From assembly GCF_001877785.1 (NCBI RefSeq), contig NZ_MINN01000074.1, forward strand, positions 868,001 through 932,000: 64,000 bases of DNA. The letters run 5' to 3'. How positions within the stretch are numbered: position 1 is the first letter of the stretch; each line of letters starts with the position of its first letter. Positions 17,239 through 25,339 of this stretch are shown here, piece after piece. This DNA comes from Rossellomorea aquimaris. Its GTDB lineage: Bacteria; Bacillota; Bacilli; Bacillales; Bacillaceae_B. Both the position numbers and the translations under genes were made by a program. Below the pieces are notes generated by a model that saw only the letters and a list, made by a program, of their open reading frames with translations, was not told the DNA's origin and ran no database searches.

Positions 17239-17399
17239 CAGCTTCTGCCTTCTTTGCCTTTTGCAGAGTTTCTATTTTTCCCTTTAATGGCATCCTCGCC
17301 ATGTGTATATTCGGCAGCAAATTCAGTTTCCTGTTTATTCTTCAAGGGTGTCTTATTATTCTTCTCGGCAGCATCGTGCTGTGCTTTTCGTTTAGCCAT
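17238..17399 (-). CDS. Hypothetical 53-residue hydrophilic protein
   Basis: Reads MAKRKAQHDAAEKNNKTPLK and ends GKNRNSAKGKEGRS; highly charged and without hydrophobic segments. GGAGATGATC precedes the ATG at 17399. It resembles minor small acid-soluble spore proteins in size and composition, and its position fits the small ykzE gene near ykrP in B. subtilis, but I cannot confirm either. It is coupled to the 42-residue ORF downstream. Confidence 0.6.
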   Translation of the reverse strand: MAKRKAQHDAAEKNNKTPLKNKQETEFAAEYTHGEDAIKGKNRNSAKGKEGRS

Positions 17400-17541
17400 G
17401 GTTGATCATCTCCTTTATGTTTTACTTTTCCCACTTATTTATATGCTCATCCATTAAACTGTTTTAGAAACAATAACCATAGAACATGAATAAATGAAGA
17501 CGATTACCAAAGACTAAAAAAAAATAGAATGAGGAAATAAA

Positions 17542-18066
17542 ATGATCTTACTATTTTTACTCGTATATGCATTGGCAGGATGGAAATTCGGCAATTGGAA
17601 GGAGTTTCATTCTTTTTACCCGACTTTACTGTTTTTTATCATTGGGGATTTACTTTCGCAGTTCCTTCTTTTCGATTATTCGATGTGGGAATTCCAGCCT
17701 GCGGACCCTCTTGCACAATACTTCAAACTGAATCATACCTTTATCGCCCTTCTAAAGATGATTATCCAATATACAGCCACGGTTGCCATCTTTATCGGAC
17801 GACTTCCGGAGACACTTTCCAGGACGGTCCTTTGGGTGCTGTTTTGGACATTGATCTTTGGGATAACCGAAGGCTTGACCAATTATGCCGGCATTATGAC
17901 TTACCACAATGGCTGGCATTTTGGATGGGACATCGGATTCAACCTTATGATGTTTACGATGCTTATCGTCCATCATAAACGTCCATTGCTCGCCTGGACC
18001 GCTTCTTTTCCGGTCGTTATTGGATTATGGATCATCTTTGACGTTCCTTATTCTGTTTTAAAATAG
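17542..18066 (+). CDS. CBO0543-family integral membrane protein
   Basis: 174 residues with about five hydrophobic helices (for example LLFFIIGDLLSQFLLFDY and GLTNYAGIMTYHNGWHFGWD). The WEF, ITEG and YHNGWHFGWD motifs are typical of the uncharacterised CBO0543 family common in Bacillus. Function is unknown. GAGGAAATAAA precedes the ATG. It is convergent with ktrD across a shared terminator. Confidence 0.7.
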   Translation: MILLFLLVYALAGWKFGNWKEFHSFYPTLLFFIIGDLLSQFLLFDYSMWEFQPADPLAQYFKLNHTFIALLKMIIQYTATVAIFIGRLPETLSRTVLWVLFWTLIFGITEGLTNYAGIMTYHNGWHFGWDIGFNLMMFTMLIVHHKRPLLAWTASFPVVIGLWIIFDVPYSVLK

Positions 18067-18097
18067 CCGGGTATTACATAAATCACGACTACATAAT

Positions 18098-18130
18098 AAA
18101 AAACGGTGCCGGGTAATACTGGCACCGTTT
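18098..18130. terminator. Bidirectional terminator between the CBO0543 gene and ktrD
   Basis: AAACGGTGCC / GGCACCGTTT stem with a 10-nt loop and flanking A/T runs. Confidence 0.8.
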
Positions 18131-18132
18131 CT

Positions 18133-19485
18133 TTATCCGATGATTACCCTCTCTTTAGGGTAATGATAGTTTGCCTTCTTCTCCTTTCCACCTATCATGA
18201 AGAGGAAGGAGAGGATCCCGACACGGCCGATGAACATCAGGATCATGATGACGCATTTTCCAATTGTGCTCAATTCTGAAGTAATCCCCAGTGATAATCC
18301 ACAAGTACCAAACGCAGATGCAACCTCAAAAATAATCTCGATTAATGAGTGCTTTTCCGTCATGGTTAGGATGACAATAGATAGAAAACAAATAAAGGTG
18401 GCTAAAATCGTGACCACAAGGGATTTAATGATATCCTGTTCATGAATTTCCCTTCTGAATATCTTAATGGTTTGATTTCCCCTTGCGAAATGAAACAGGA
18501 ATAAAAGGTTGAGAGCAAATGTAGTGGTCCTTATCCCGCCTCCCACTGAACTAGGGGAAGCCCCAATGAACATCAACCCGCTTAATACGAGTAATGTCGG
18601 GGAAGAGAACTCCGAAACATTCATTGTCGCAAGCCCCCCGCTTCGTGTAGAAGCCGATTGAAAAAATGCGTAAAAAAATGTTTCATGCCAGACCATTCCG
18701 CTGAAGAAATGATTGTATTCAAGTATGAGGATCATTAATGTTCCAAACACTAACAAACACCCGAACGTCAAGGTCGTTACTTTCGTAAAAAGTGAAAAAT
18801 GATGCTTGCTTCTTTTACTATTCATCAAATAGTCCTTTGTCTCAATCAAGACTGGAAAACCGATGGCCCCCATTGTAATGAGGATAATTGTAATAAACTG
18901 AACGAAATAATCATGTTTAAATGGAATGAGCGACTGTCCGGTGATATCAAAGCCTGCATTCGTGGTGGCACTTACCGATGCAAATAATCCTTGTATGAAG
19001 GCTTCCTGCCAGGTAGGATAATAGCTCATAAAATACACACCAAGGGTGAGACCCCCGATAATTTCAATGATGATAATCAAGAGCAATATCTGCTTCAAAA
19101 GATTTACCAGGCCGGATAGATTTGTTTGGTTTTGATCTGTCATGATCAATTGGCGTTCTTTTAGACCGATTTTCTTTCCAACAAGCAGCCAAAAGAACGT
19201 TCCGACTGCCATGACACCGATCCCCCCGAACTGAAGCACGAATATCAACAGGAAGATTCCCGCGGTACTGAACGTGTCGGCTGTACTTACGACACTCAGT
19301 CCTGTGACACTGACTGCACTCACGGAAGTAAATAAAGCATCTATGAACTTCCATTCCACCCCGGGCTTATGTGCGACGGGCAAACTTAGCAATAATGTCG
19401 CAACCGTAACTGCAAGCAGGTAATAACTGACGATCACTTGAGCCGGTGTCAACTTATTCAGTTTTGAACGAAATGATAACCACAT
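18133..19485 (-). CDS. ktrD: TrkH-family K+ uptake membrane subunit, KtrD-like
   Basis: 450 residues from the ATG at 19485 (AAAGGGAAG upstream); an in-frame ATG at 19545 has no ribosome site. Four pore-loop repeats typical of Ktr/Trk channels are visible, including SAVSVTGLSVVSTADTFS, SATTNAGFDITGQSL, SARSGGLATMNVSEF-type (here SASTRSGGLATMN) and SAFGTCGLSLGI. It would import K+ with Na+ dependence, gated by a cytosolic KtrC/KtrA-type RCK subunit not encoded here. The position near kinE matches B. subtilis ktrD (ykrM). Confidence 0.88.
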   Translation of the reverse strand: MWLSFRSKLNKLTPAQVIVSYYLLAVTVATLLLSLPVAHKPGVEWKFIDALFTSVSAVSVTGLSVVSTADTFSTAGIFLLIFVLQFGGIGVMAVGTFFWLLVGKKIGLKERQLIMTDQNQTNLSGLVNLLKQILLLIIIIEIIGGLTLGVYFMSYYPTWQEAFIQGLFASVSATTNAGFDITGQSLIPFKHDYFVQFITIILITMGAIGFPVLIETKDYLMNSKRSKHHFSLFTKVTTLTFGCLLVFGTLMILILEYNHFFSGMVWHETFFYAFFQSASTRSGGLATMNVSEFSSPTLLVLSGLMFIGASPSSVGGGIRTTTFALNLLFLFHFARGNQTIKIFRREIHEQDIIKSLVVTILATFICFLSIVILTMTEKHSLIEIIFEVASAFGTCGLSLGITSELSTIGKCVIMILMFIGRVGILSFLFMIGGKEKKANYHYPKERVIIG

Positions 19486-19733
19486 AATGGACTTCCCTTT
19501 CAAAGCAATAATATGTACTTTATCTATCTTAAATAAAATGGACATGGAAAGAAAGGAAAAAAGCAGATTTCCTCTATTTTATTCTTCCATATATCAAAGC
19601 AGCTTAAACCAAACCGTTCTGCGTCCTATCCAATACGAATAAAAATTACCACTCATCACTTACTCACCCTTTACGGATACTACTTGTACGGAAGCATTTA
19701 AGCTTCACGTTTTTCAGAAGGAGGTTACTCACT

Positions 19734-19934
19734 ATGGCTAGAAGCAGCAACAAATTATTAGTGCCTGGTGTCGAGCAGTATCTTGATCAAGTGAAATATG
19801 AAATTGCTCAGGAATTTGGCGTGACACTTGGATCTGACACTGTTTCCCGTTCTAACGGTTCAGTTGGAGGAGAAATTACAAAGCGTCTTGTAAAGCAGGC
19901 TCAATCCCAGCTTTCAGGCGGTCAAACTAAATAA
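19734..19934 (+). CDS. Alpha/beta-type small acid-soluble spore protein
   Basis: 66 residues, [20 protein letters not shown] then [26 protein letters not shown]. The germination protease site (E-IA within YEIAQEFGV) and the second conserved helix [15 protein letters not shown] are present. These proteins coat spore DNA and protect it from UV and heat. Strong AAGGAGG site. A forespore (sigma-G) promoter is expected; a GATACTA-like -10 lies at about 19677 but the -35 is weak. Monocistronic. Confidence 0.93.
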   Translation: MARSSNKLLVPGVEQYLDQVKYEIAQEFGVTLGSDTVSRSNGSVGGEITKRLVKQAQSQLSGGQTK

Positions 19935-19945
19935 TATGGCTTAAA

Positions 19946-19966
19946 CCGGCCGGCATCACCGGCCGG
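19946..19966 (+). terminator. GC hairpin after the SASP gene
   Basis: Perfect 8-bp arms CCGGCCGG around CATCA, 12 bp after the stop; the T-run is weak, so termination is likely but not certain. Confidence 0.55.
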
Positions 19967-19984
19967 ATTTACATATATGAGATA

Positions 19985-20026
19985 GAAGAAAGGAAGGCTC
20001 ATCATAAATTTAATGAGCCTTCCTTT
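19985..20026 (-). terminator. Terminator of sigI-rsgI
   Basis: AAAGGAAGGCTCAT / ATGAGCCTTCCTTT stem of 14 bp, 11 bp after the rsgI stop, followed by TCTTCTATC on the minus strand. Confidence 0.8.
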
Positions 20027-20037
20027 AGTGTAAACAT

Positions 20038-21141
20038 TTATCGGTCATTTTTATCTTTATGCTGCTTTTCCCTGTTGTGAGATGACTGATCTTGCTGACT
20101 GTTCCCCTGACCTTTTCCTTTTTCCCGATTGGATTGACCATTTTCATCACTTTTATTTTTCCAGCGATTTTCAGATCTTTCCCCATTTCCTTTTTTTCCA
20201 TTGTTAGAATTGTTTCCGGAACGTTTTTTCTGAGAAGGATGATCTGGTTCGAAATGTTTGTTTCTCTCATTGCTTTTAATTTCATTGCTTTTTTCTTTAT
20301 TCTTACTGTGTGTGGAATCTGTCTCGACTTCCTTTTTAGGTACCGGACCGTCGTGATCCTTGTTTGTTTCAGGAGCTTGTGGTTCTTTTTCAACTGGAGA
20401 GGCGTTTGTGTCATCTCTTTTATCCCCGTCACTATCATTTGTGGTGACACCGGCCGGTTTAACAGGTTTTGTCTGTTCTGATTTAACCGATTCTTTTAGG
20501 AAGGCACCTGCCGTGACCCCTTGCTTTAATGCTTTATCTCTAACATCCTTGGTCGTTTCATTAACGATGATTTCATTGCTGTGCATGTTGTTATATTGTT
20601 TAACAAATGAGTTCAAGTCATTAAGCAATGCTGAATGCTTACCGCTATCCGAAGAATCTATCATGGTAGATGTGATCCACACATTTTGATCATTTTTCAT
20701 ATATCCGAGCTTTTCGCTCAGACGAAGTATTTCCTCAGTAACTTCACTGATATCTTCTTTCTTCCAATCCTCTAAGTTCTCAATTAATATCTTCGCATCT
20801 TCATTGTAAGGGTTTATGTCAATCACTTGGTTTTCCTTATTTAGAGAAAGCTCAAGGCTTGGGTTAATATCTACTGAGACATAGGCATATGCTTTATTGC
20901 TTTGAATGAATGATGCAGAGAAGAGCGTAATGATAAGAATGGCTGCTGTCAGGAGTGCTGCAGCTGACTTCCACTTATACCCCGGAATAAATCTCCTATG
21001 TTCTTTTACAGGAAAAAAAGTTATCTCTTCACCTATTGCATAATGGCCATCCGGCACTTTCTTTCCATTTACGAATTGTCCATCAGGCGTCATCATAATG
21101 AGTACATCACGTCTAATTTCCATAATGATCCCTTTTTTCAT
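20038..21141 (-). CDS. rsgI: RsgI-type anti-sigma factor
   Basis: 367 residues. The N-terminal RsgI domain (about 1-50, MKKGIIMEIRRDVLIMMTPD) binds SigI in the cytosol; one membrane helix at about 57-79; then YAYVSVDINPSLELSLN, the conserved extracytoplasmic segment in which related RsgI proteins undergo cleavage. The last 150 residues are a very hydrophilic Lys/Asn/Glu/Gln-rich tail. The ATG overlaps the sigI stop by four bases (ATGA), so translation is coupled. The signal is unknown; in B. subtilis SigI responds to heat and envelope stress. Confidence 0.9.
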   Translation of the reverse strand: MKKGIIMEIRRDVLIMMTPDGQFVNGKKVPDGHYAIGEEITFFPVKEHRRFIPGYKWKSAAALLTAAILIITLFSASFIQSNKAYAYVSVDINPSLELSLNKENQVIDINPYNEDAKILIENLEDWKKEDISEVTEEILRLSEKLGYMKNDQNVWITSTMIDSSDSGKHSALLNDLNSFVKQYNNMHSNEIIVNETTKDVRDKALKQGVTAGAFLKESVKSEQTKPVKPAGVTTNDSDGDKRDDTNASPVEKEPQAPETNKDHDGPVPKKEVETDSTHSKNKEKSNEIKSNERNKHFEPDHPSQKKRSGNNSNNGKKGNGERSENRWKNKSDENGQSNREKGKGQGNSQQDQSSHNREKQHKDKNDR

Positions 21142-21893
21142 CTATCTAACCGCCCTTTTAAGTAATCCTTCAAATACATATAATCGCTGCTCATAATGAT
21201 CGAAATAGCAATTATGTATTTTCTATTTCTTTCTATTGTCTTTCTGCTGACATTCACCCGTTTCTCTAATTTCTTTATTGGCAAACGCTTCTTTTCTTTA
21301 AGGTAAGACATTAATTCATTCGACGTGACGACTGTTTTGGCTATTTCAATCGCATTGAGCCTCGCATCTTCATGCTTCGGTGACTGATCAACAAGTTCGT
21401 TAAATGAAAGACTGTATTCTGAGAGGTGATGCTTGAAATCAACTATTTCCTCTCTTCGCTTATCAATTTCCATTTGTTTTTCAAACTCATCCATTGAAAC
21501 CAGCTGTTCAACGGTCAAGCCTGGTGAATCTGCATCATCTTCCATGTGGCTGCGATCCATACTGATATCTTGATATTTTCCATTCTTCCTTATATAATCG
21601 ATTACTTTCCTCTTAATGATCACTTCTGCAAAACTAAGGATAGATGAACCGCGATCATGGCTATACTTTAAAATCGCATCATTAAACGCAATCAGACCGA
21701 TGCTAAATTCATCATCGCTTTCATATATATACCGTTTACAAACGGAAGAAACGGTTTTTTTCACGAATGGCTTATAATCATTGATGACTGTATTAAGAAG
21801 CTGCTCGTTACCGCCTTGTATGTCCAGTGCCAATTCTTCCAATGACGGCTTCTTCATTCTTTTCGTCAGTAAAAATAGTAATAAATTCAGCAT
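21138..21893 (-). CDS. sigI: RNA polymerase sigma factor SigI
   Basis: 251 residues from the ATG at 21893 (GGGGTGAG upstream); the longer frame from 21914 has no ribosome site. Region-2-like segment FVKKTVSSVCKRYIYESDDE then FSIGLIAFNDAILKYSHDRG, and a C-terminal helix-turn-helix LPIKKLEKRVNVSRKTIERN that fits the SigI-specific domain. First gene of sigI-rsgI, with the anti-sigma gene immediately behind. In B. subtilis it controls envelope genes under heat stress. Confidence 0.92.
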   Translation of the reverse strand: MLNLLLFLLTKRMKKPSLEELALDIQGGNEQLLNTVINDYKPFVKKTVSSVCKRYIYESDDEFSIGLIAFNDAILKYSHDRGSSILSFAEVIIKRKVIDYIRKNGKYQDISMDRSHMEDDADSPGLTVEQLVSMDEFEKQMEIDKRREEIVDFKHHLSEYSLSFNELVDQSPKHEDARLNAIEIAKTVVTSNELMSYLKEKKRLPIKKLEKRVNVSRKTIERNRKYIIAISIIMSSDYMYLKDYLKGRLDR

Positions 21894-21917
21894 CAGTCTC
21901 ACCCCATCATGCAAACT

Positions 21918-21945
21918 ATTATACTAATAAGCTGCCATTTTTCAA
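21918..21945 (-). promoter_or_regulatory. Candidate sigma-A promoter of sigI
   Basis: Minus strand TTGAAA (21945-21940), 16-bp spacer, TATAAT (21923-21918). No clear SigI-type ACCCCC/CGWA pair is seen directly upstream of sigI itself. Confidence 0.6.
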
Positions 21946-21980
21946 TAAAAAATGAGAGGAAGGGGTACTCCAAGCCCTTT

Positions 21981-22020
21981 TTCACCAGATAATGTTTCGA
22001 TTAGCACGCAATCTGGTGAA
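21981..22020. repeat. Inverted repeat between the DUF5667 gene and sigI
   Basis: TTCACCAGAT and ATCTGGTGAA, perfect 10-bp arms with a 20-bp loop, followed by AAAAAGGG on the minus strand. It may terminate the DUF5667 transcript, although it lies about 85 bp after the stop. Confidence 0.5.
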
Positions 22021-22105
22021 CAGTGCCGAAGTCCCCCCTTCAGACTGATGGATTAAAACTTTTCACACTTCAAGATGTTTCATCCTTTTCTTTACAGCCG
22101 CAAAA

Positions 22106-23362
22106 TTAGTTATGTCCGTTCCCTTTTTGACCCTGCCCTTTATTATGGTCGTTCTTTTCATGTCCTTGACCTTTATTTTTATGTTTTTCACTCTGGCCTC
22201 TTTCTTCTTTACGGCCTTCATTCGCTTGCTTTCTTTCTTCTTTCAGCGTTTCGCGCTGCTCTTTTGCCTTCTGCTTTCTTTCTTCACGTTGTTCTTTCGC
22301 TTCTTGCCTTGCTGCTTCACGTTGTTTTTTCGCTTCTTGCTTTGCTGCTTTACGATCTTCTTTTACTTCATTCTTATCTGACTTTACTGGTGCAGGTGCA
22401 GGTTCAGCTTTTTCCTCAGCCGGTTGTTCTTCCGCAGTAGTTTCAACCGTTGTTTCTTCTGCAGCAGATTCAGTTGTATCTGTTGATTCTTCTGGAGTTA
22501 CCTTCGTTTCTTCTTCGGCTTTTTCCTCTGCCTCTTCTTCTTTTGCCCATTTACCTTCAAACTTGGCAAGCTTTTCAGCTAATTTTGCATAGCTCTTTTC
22601 AATATTCTTCTGTAAAGCAGCTTTTGCTTTAGGGTTTTTCACTTTTTCCATTGCAGCACTTAAAGCTGCAATATTTTGTGACATAATTTCTTCCATATCA
22701 GCAGGTGCATCTTCTTTGTTTTCTTCTGTACTGTTATTTTCATCAGTTGATTTTTCTTCTGAATCATCTGCTGCGTCTGTGTCTTCAGTATCAACAGGAT
22801 CTCCAGATGTTTCTTCAGTGTCTTCTGCAGGCTGTTCCTCTTCAGTTGAAGCGGTTTCTTCTGTTTCAGAAGCGGTATCATCTTCTGCAGTATCCTCATC
22901 TGACGATTTGTCTTCAAAAGAATTCATCATATCGATTGCTTTGTTGATTGCGTCCACTGCTTCTTCTTCCTGTCCATTTTGGAATAAAGCTTCTGCTTCT
23001 GCCAAACGCTCAGCTGCATATTCTGCCAGTAATTTTGCTTCTTTACTGTCGTCCATTGTGAAAGCAAGCTTTACTTTTTCTAATGCAAGCTTAGCAAAGT
23101 AAAAGAAATCACCCGGTAATAAAGAAGGAGACTCATCCGCTTCTTCTAATTTCTCGATTTCTTCTTTAACTGAGTCGATTACCGCCTCATCGTTCACTTG
23201 TACATTTGTACTGGAATCCGTTTCTTTCTGATCGATCTTCACAGTTTCAAAATCTTCACTGTCAGAATTTGCAAATGCTGAAGTCCCTGAGAAAGTAACT
23301 GACCCCGCAAGCAGTACTGCAAGCGTGGATTTCATAATTTTAAGTTGTTTATCTTTTGTCAT
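22106..23362 (-). CDS. Secreted DUF5667-domain protein with charged repeats
   Basis: 418 residues from the ATG at 23362 (AGAGGTG upstream). A signal peptide ends at about AFA-NSD (residue 32). Residues about 70-150 match DUF5667 (SLLPGDFFYFAKLALEKVKL, then EYAAERLAEAEALFQNGQEE). Then an acidic Thr/Glu/Asp-rich linker, a second helical segment, a Lys/Arg/Glu coiled coil (about 330-390) and a Gly/Gln/Lys/His/Asn tail similar to that of RsgI. Likely exported; no LPXTG or membrane anchor. A SigI-like promoter upstream and location next to sigI-rsgI suggest membership in that response. Function unknown. Confidence 0.72.
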   Translation of the reverse strand: MTKDKQLKIMKSTLAVLLAGSVTFSGTSAFANSDSEDFETVKIDQKETDSSTNVQVNDEAVIDSVKEEIEKLEEADESPSLLPGDFFYFAKLALEKVKLAFTMDDSKEAKLLAEYAAERLAEAEALFQNGQEEEAVDAINKAIDMMNSFEDKSSDEDTAEDDTASETEETASTEEEQPAEDTEETSGDPVDTEDTDAADDSEEKSTDENNSTEENKEDAPADMEEIMSQNIAALSAAMEKVKNPKAKAALQKNIEKSYAKLAEKLAKFEGKWAKEEEAEEKAEEETKVTPEESTDTTESAAEETTVETTAEEQPAEEKAEPAPAPVKSDKNEVKEDRKAAKQEAKKQREAARQEAKEQREERKQKAKEQRETLKEERKQANEGRKEERGQSEKHKNKGQGHEKNDHNKGQGQKGNGHN

Positions 23363-23411
23363 ATGTAGCACCTCTGATTTTTATTAGATGCGATCGCTCT
23401 ATTACATGAAT

Positions 23412-23440
23412 TACGTGCCTGGGATATTTTTTGAGGGGGT
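23412..23440 (-). promoter_or_regulatory. Candidate SigI-dependent promoter
   Basis: Minus strand ACCCCC followed by TCAAAA (ACCCCC at 23440-23435) and CGTA (23415-23412), 19 bases between the two. The pieces match the reported ACCCCC/CCCnnAA -35 and CGWA -10 of SigI factors as I recall them; whether the spacing is right needs checking. Confidence 0.4.
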
Positions 23441-23514
23441 ATACCAAAAAAAATAAAAATTCCTTTTTGAAGAGGAAGGATTGAATCCCAATCTTCAACA
23501 CTTAAAAATAACCA

Positions 23515-23553
23515 ATGAAAAGCCGAGGCTGCTTCTTGCTTGCAGCCTCGGCT
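23515..23553 (-). terminator. Terminator of terC
   Basis: Perfect 12-bp stem AGCCGAGGCTGC / GCAGCCTCGGCT, followed by TTTTC on the minus strand, 13 bp after the terC stop. Confidence 0.85.
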
Positions 23554-23566
23554 CAGTAATAACAAT

Positions 23567-24343
23567 TTATTCAGTTCCCTCTAAGTCTGTTTTCTTTGCT
23601 TTTCTTTTAGAAAGTAAATATCCCCCGGCAGCGAGCAGGATGAGGACACTCCAAAAGACTGCTTTCCATCCTTTTGATTCCGGGAAATGGCGCTCCAGCA
23701 CTGCAACTTCAGGGTGTGCAAGAGTAAACACCGCAAGTTTTACACCGACCCACCCGACGATTAGGAATGCAGTGGACTCGAGTGTAGGATATTTTTCAAG
23801 AAGTTTAACAAACCACGTTGCCGCAAATCTCATGATGACCAGGCCGATTATACCGCCAAGGAACATGACGGTAAACTGCCCTCCATCAATTCCACCGATT
23901 TTGAACCACCCCGTTGGCTGAAGGGTCACGGCAAGGGCGACTGCAGCAAGCATGGAGTCAACGGCAAATGCAATATCGGCAAGTTCCACCTTCAAAACAG
24001 TTGTCCAGAATCCCGAGCCCTTGGCATTTGACGGTTCTCCTTCGACAGCACCCGTCTCTTTTTTCTTTTTTATGAAATGATGAATGGCCACATAGAATAG
24101 GTATATTGCACCAATTGCCTGTACCTGCCAGACATCGACAAGGAATGAAATCATGAAAAGGGCCAGGAACCTGAATACGAATGCGCCAAATAAGCCGTAA
24201 AACAAGGCTTTTTTCCGTTGATCCGCAGGTAAATGCTTAACCATTACAGCCATGACGACAGCGTTATCGGCAGCCAGGATCCCCTCAAGACCCACCAGGA
24301 TAAGCAATACCCATCCATATTCCAAAAGTATAGATGCATCCAT
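23567..24343 (-). CDS. ykoY: TerC-family membrane protein, YkoY-like
   Basis: 258 residues, about seven hydrophobic helices. The conserved acidic membrane motifs EGILAADNAVVMAVMV and KVELADIAFAVDSMLAA are those of TerC proteins, which are linked to Mn2+ export and to metalation of secreted enzymes. Directly controlled by a yybP-ykoY Mn2+ riboswitch, as is ykoY in B. subtilis, which supports the name. AGGAGGG precedes the ATG at 24343. Single-gene unit. Confidence 0.9.
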   Translation of the reverse strand: MDASILLEYGWVLLILVGLEGILAADNAVVMAVMVKHLPADQRKKALFYGLFGAFVFRFLALFMISFLVDVWQVQAIGAIYLFYVAIHHFIKKKKETGAVEGEPSNAKGSGFWTTVLKVELADIAFAVDSMLAAVALAVTLQPTGWFKIGGIDGGQFTVMFLGGIIGLVIMRFAATWFVKLLEKYPTLESTAFLIVGWVGVKLAVFTLAHPEVAVLERHFPESKGWKAVFWSVLILLAAGGYLLSKRKAKKTDLEGTE

Positions 24344-24403
24344 GTTCGTAAAATCCCTCCTGTTAATATGATTGTTTTCAAGTTAGGCAAGGAATTTCAG
24401 AAA

Positions 24404-24440
24404 ATAAAAAAGACCCTTGCCCAATAAAGGCAAAGGTCTT
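24404..24440 (-). terminator. Intrinsic terminator of the yybP-ykoY leader
   Basis: AAGACCTTTGCC / GGGCAAGGGTCTTTTTT on the minus strand. Its 5' arm is also the 3' strand of the aptamer, so metal binding would prevent the terminator from forming and turn terC on. Confidence 0.85.
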
Positions 24441-24533
24441 GCTTAGCATTGTTCAAAATGCCAACAAAGCCGATGGAAGTATCCATGAAATGACGACTTT
24501 GTTTAGGCCGAAGCCTATAGCTACTCCCCTTTG
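24428..24533 (-). promoter_or_regulatory. yybP-ykoY manganese riboswitch
   Basis: Minus-strand signatures: CAAAGGGGAGTAGC, then GGCCT, CGTCATTTC, GGCTTTGTTGGC, TGCTAAGCAAGACCTTTG. These are the conserved elements of the yybP-ykoY class and lie directly upstream of terC. Confidence 0.93.
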
Positions 24534-24564
24534 ACAGGTAGAAAACATATAGTTCAATATATAC

Positions 24565-24593
24565 ATTCTATATCACCTTTAGAACACCGTAAA
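24565..24593 (-). promoter_or_regulatory. Promoter of the terC riboswitch leader
   Basis: Minus strand TTTACG (24593-24588), 17-bp spacer, TAGAAT (24570-24565), about 32 bp before the aptamer. Confidence 0.5.
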
Positions 24594-24602
24594 GGAATAT
24601 GC

Positions 24603-25064
24603 TCACCTGAATCTGAGCAGGATGGAGCGCAGTGCAAGACCGATAAAAACCCCGGGTATGACACACATCATAGGGAAAAAAACGGGACCTATGAACCGCC
24701 CGAGTATATATACTTTAGGCGAAAGCATAAGACCTGCCGTGACAAAGTAAGCCGACAGGACAAATGGCAGATACGCGTACTCCTCTTCTCTGGTCAAGGC
24801 TATCTTATACGCATCCCACATAGCAAACATATAAAGACATGGATAAAACATCAGCCACTGATAATCAATCACATTTGCAGCCTTTTGTGTTTCCCCTAAA
24901 AAACTTAACATGATTGCCTGATTGAAATTGCTCTGTACATTGATTATGATTTCAAGAAGCACGAATAATGTTCCCTTAAACCACAGGCCAACCAATAGTT
25001 GAGGAAACCCCGGCAAGGCAATGCTCCAGAGAATCCCTTCTGATTTCGTGATGGATTTCTTCAT
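24603..25064 (-). CDS. Hypothetical multi-pass membrane protein
   Basis: 153 residues with four hydrophobic stretches (GFPQLLVGLWFKGTLFVLLE, WLMFYPCLYMFAMWDAYK, YLPFVLSAYFVTAGLML, PVFFPMMCVIPGVFIGL). The N-terminal GFPQLLVG and the WDAYK motif recall small TM2-like membrane proteins, but I do not recognise a family. AGGGGAT precedes the ATG. It lies upstream of and parallel to terC; its stop is 10 bp from the terC leader -35, so terC may be partly read from it. Confidence 0.6.
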   Translation of the reverse strand: MKKSITKSEGILWSIALPGFPQLLVGLWFKGTLFVLLEIIINVQSNFNQAIMLSFLGETQKAANVIDYQWLMFYPCLYMFAMWDAYKIALTREEEYAYLPFVLSAYFVTAGLMLSPKVYILGRFIGPVFFPMMCVIPGVFIGLALRSILLRFR

Positions 25065-25282
25065 GAATATCCCCTGTTGTCGAGATAAATCTTTGCTTGA
25101 ATCGTCATCAAGTATAGTTTTATTATTCCTTGCGGCCGGCAGTTATGTAATGAAAGGGAAAGTAACATCTTGAGAATCCTCCTAGAGATGTATCTCCGCT
25201 TATTTTTACCATTCTCCTCCCAATTATTACGCAGATTCTTACCCTGAATTTAGTTTCAGTCTTTTTGAGTAAAAACATCCAG

Positions 25283-25335
25283 AAAAAAAGTTCACCCTTG
25301 CCCCGGACTTTGTATGCCCGGAACCAGGATGAACT
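25283..25335 (-). terminator. Terminator of the RND exporter gene
   Basis: Long stem with outer AGTTCA / TGAACT arms and inner CCGG arms, followed by seven T residues on the minus strand. It begins five bases after the stop. The rest of the 275-bp gap toward 25064 shows nothing convincing. Confidence 0.8.
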
Positions 25336-25339
25336 CCTA

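Noticed and set aside
17580-17978. 132-residue ORF inside the CBO0543 gene
   Set aside because: Alternative frame of a membrane-protein gene with a good start and typical motifs.
20025-20450. 141-residue basic ORF within rsgI on the same strand
   Set aside because: It is the +1 frame of the A-rich hydrophilic tail of RsgI; no start signal of its own.
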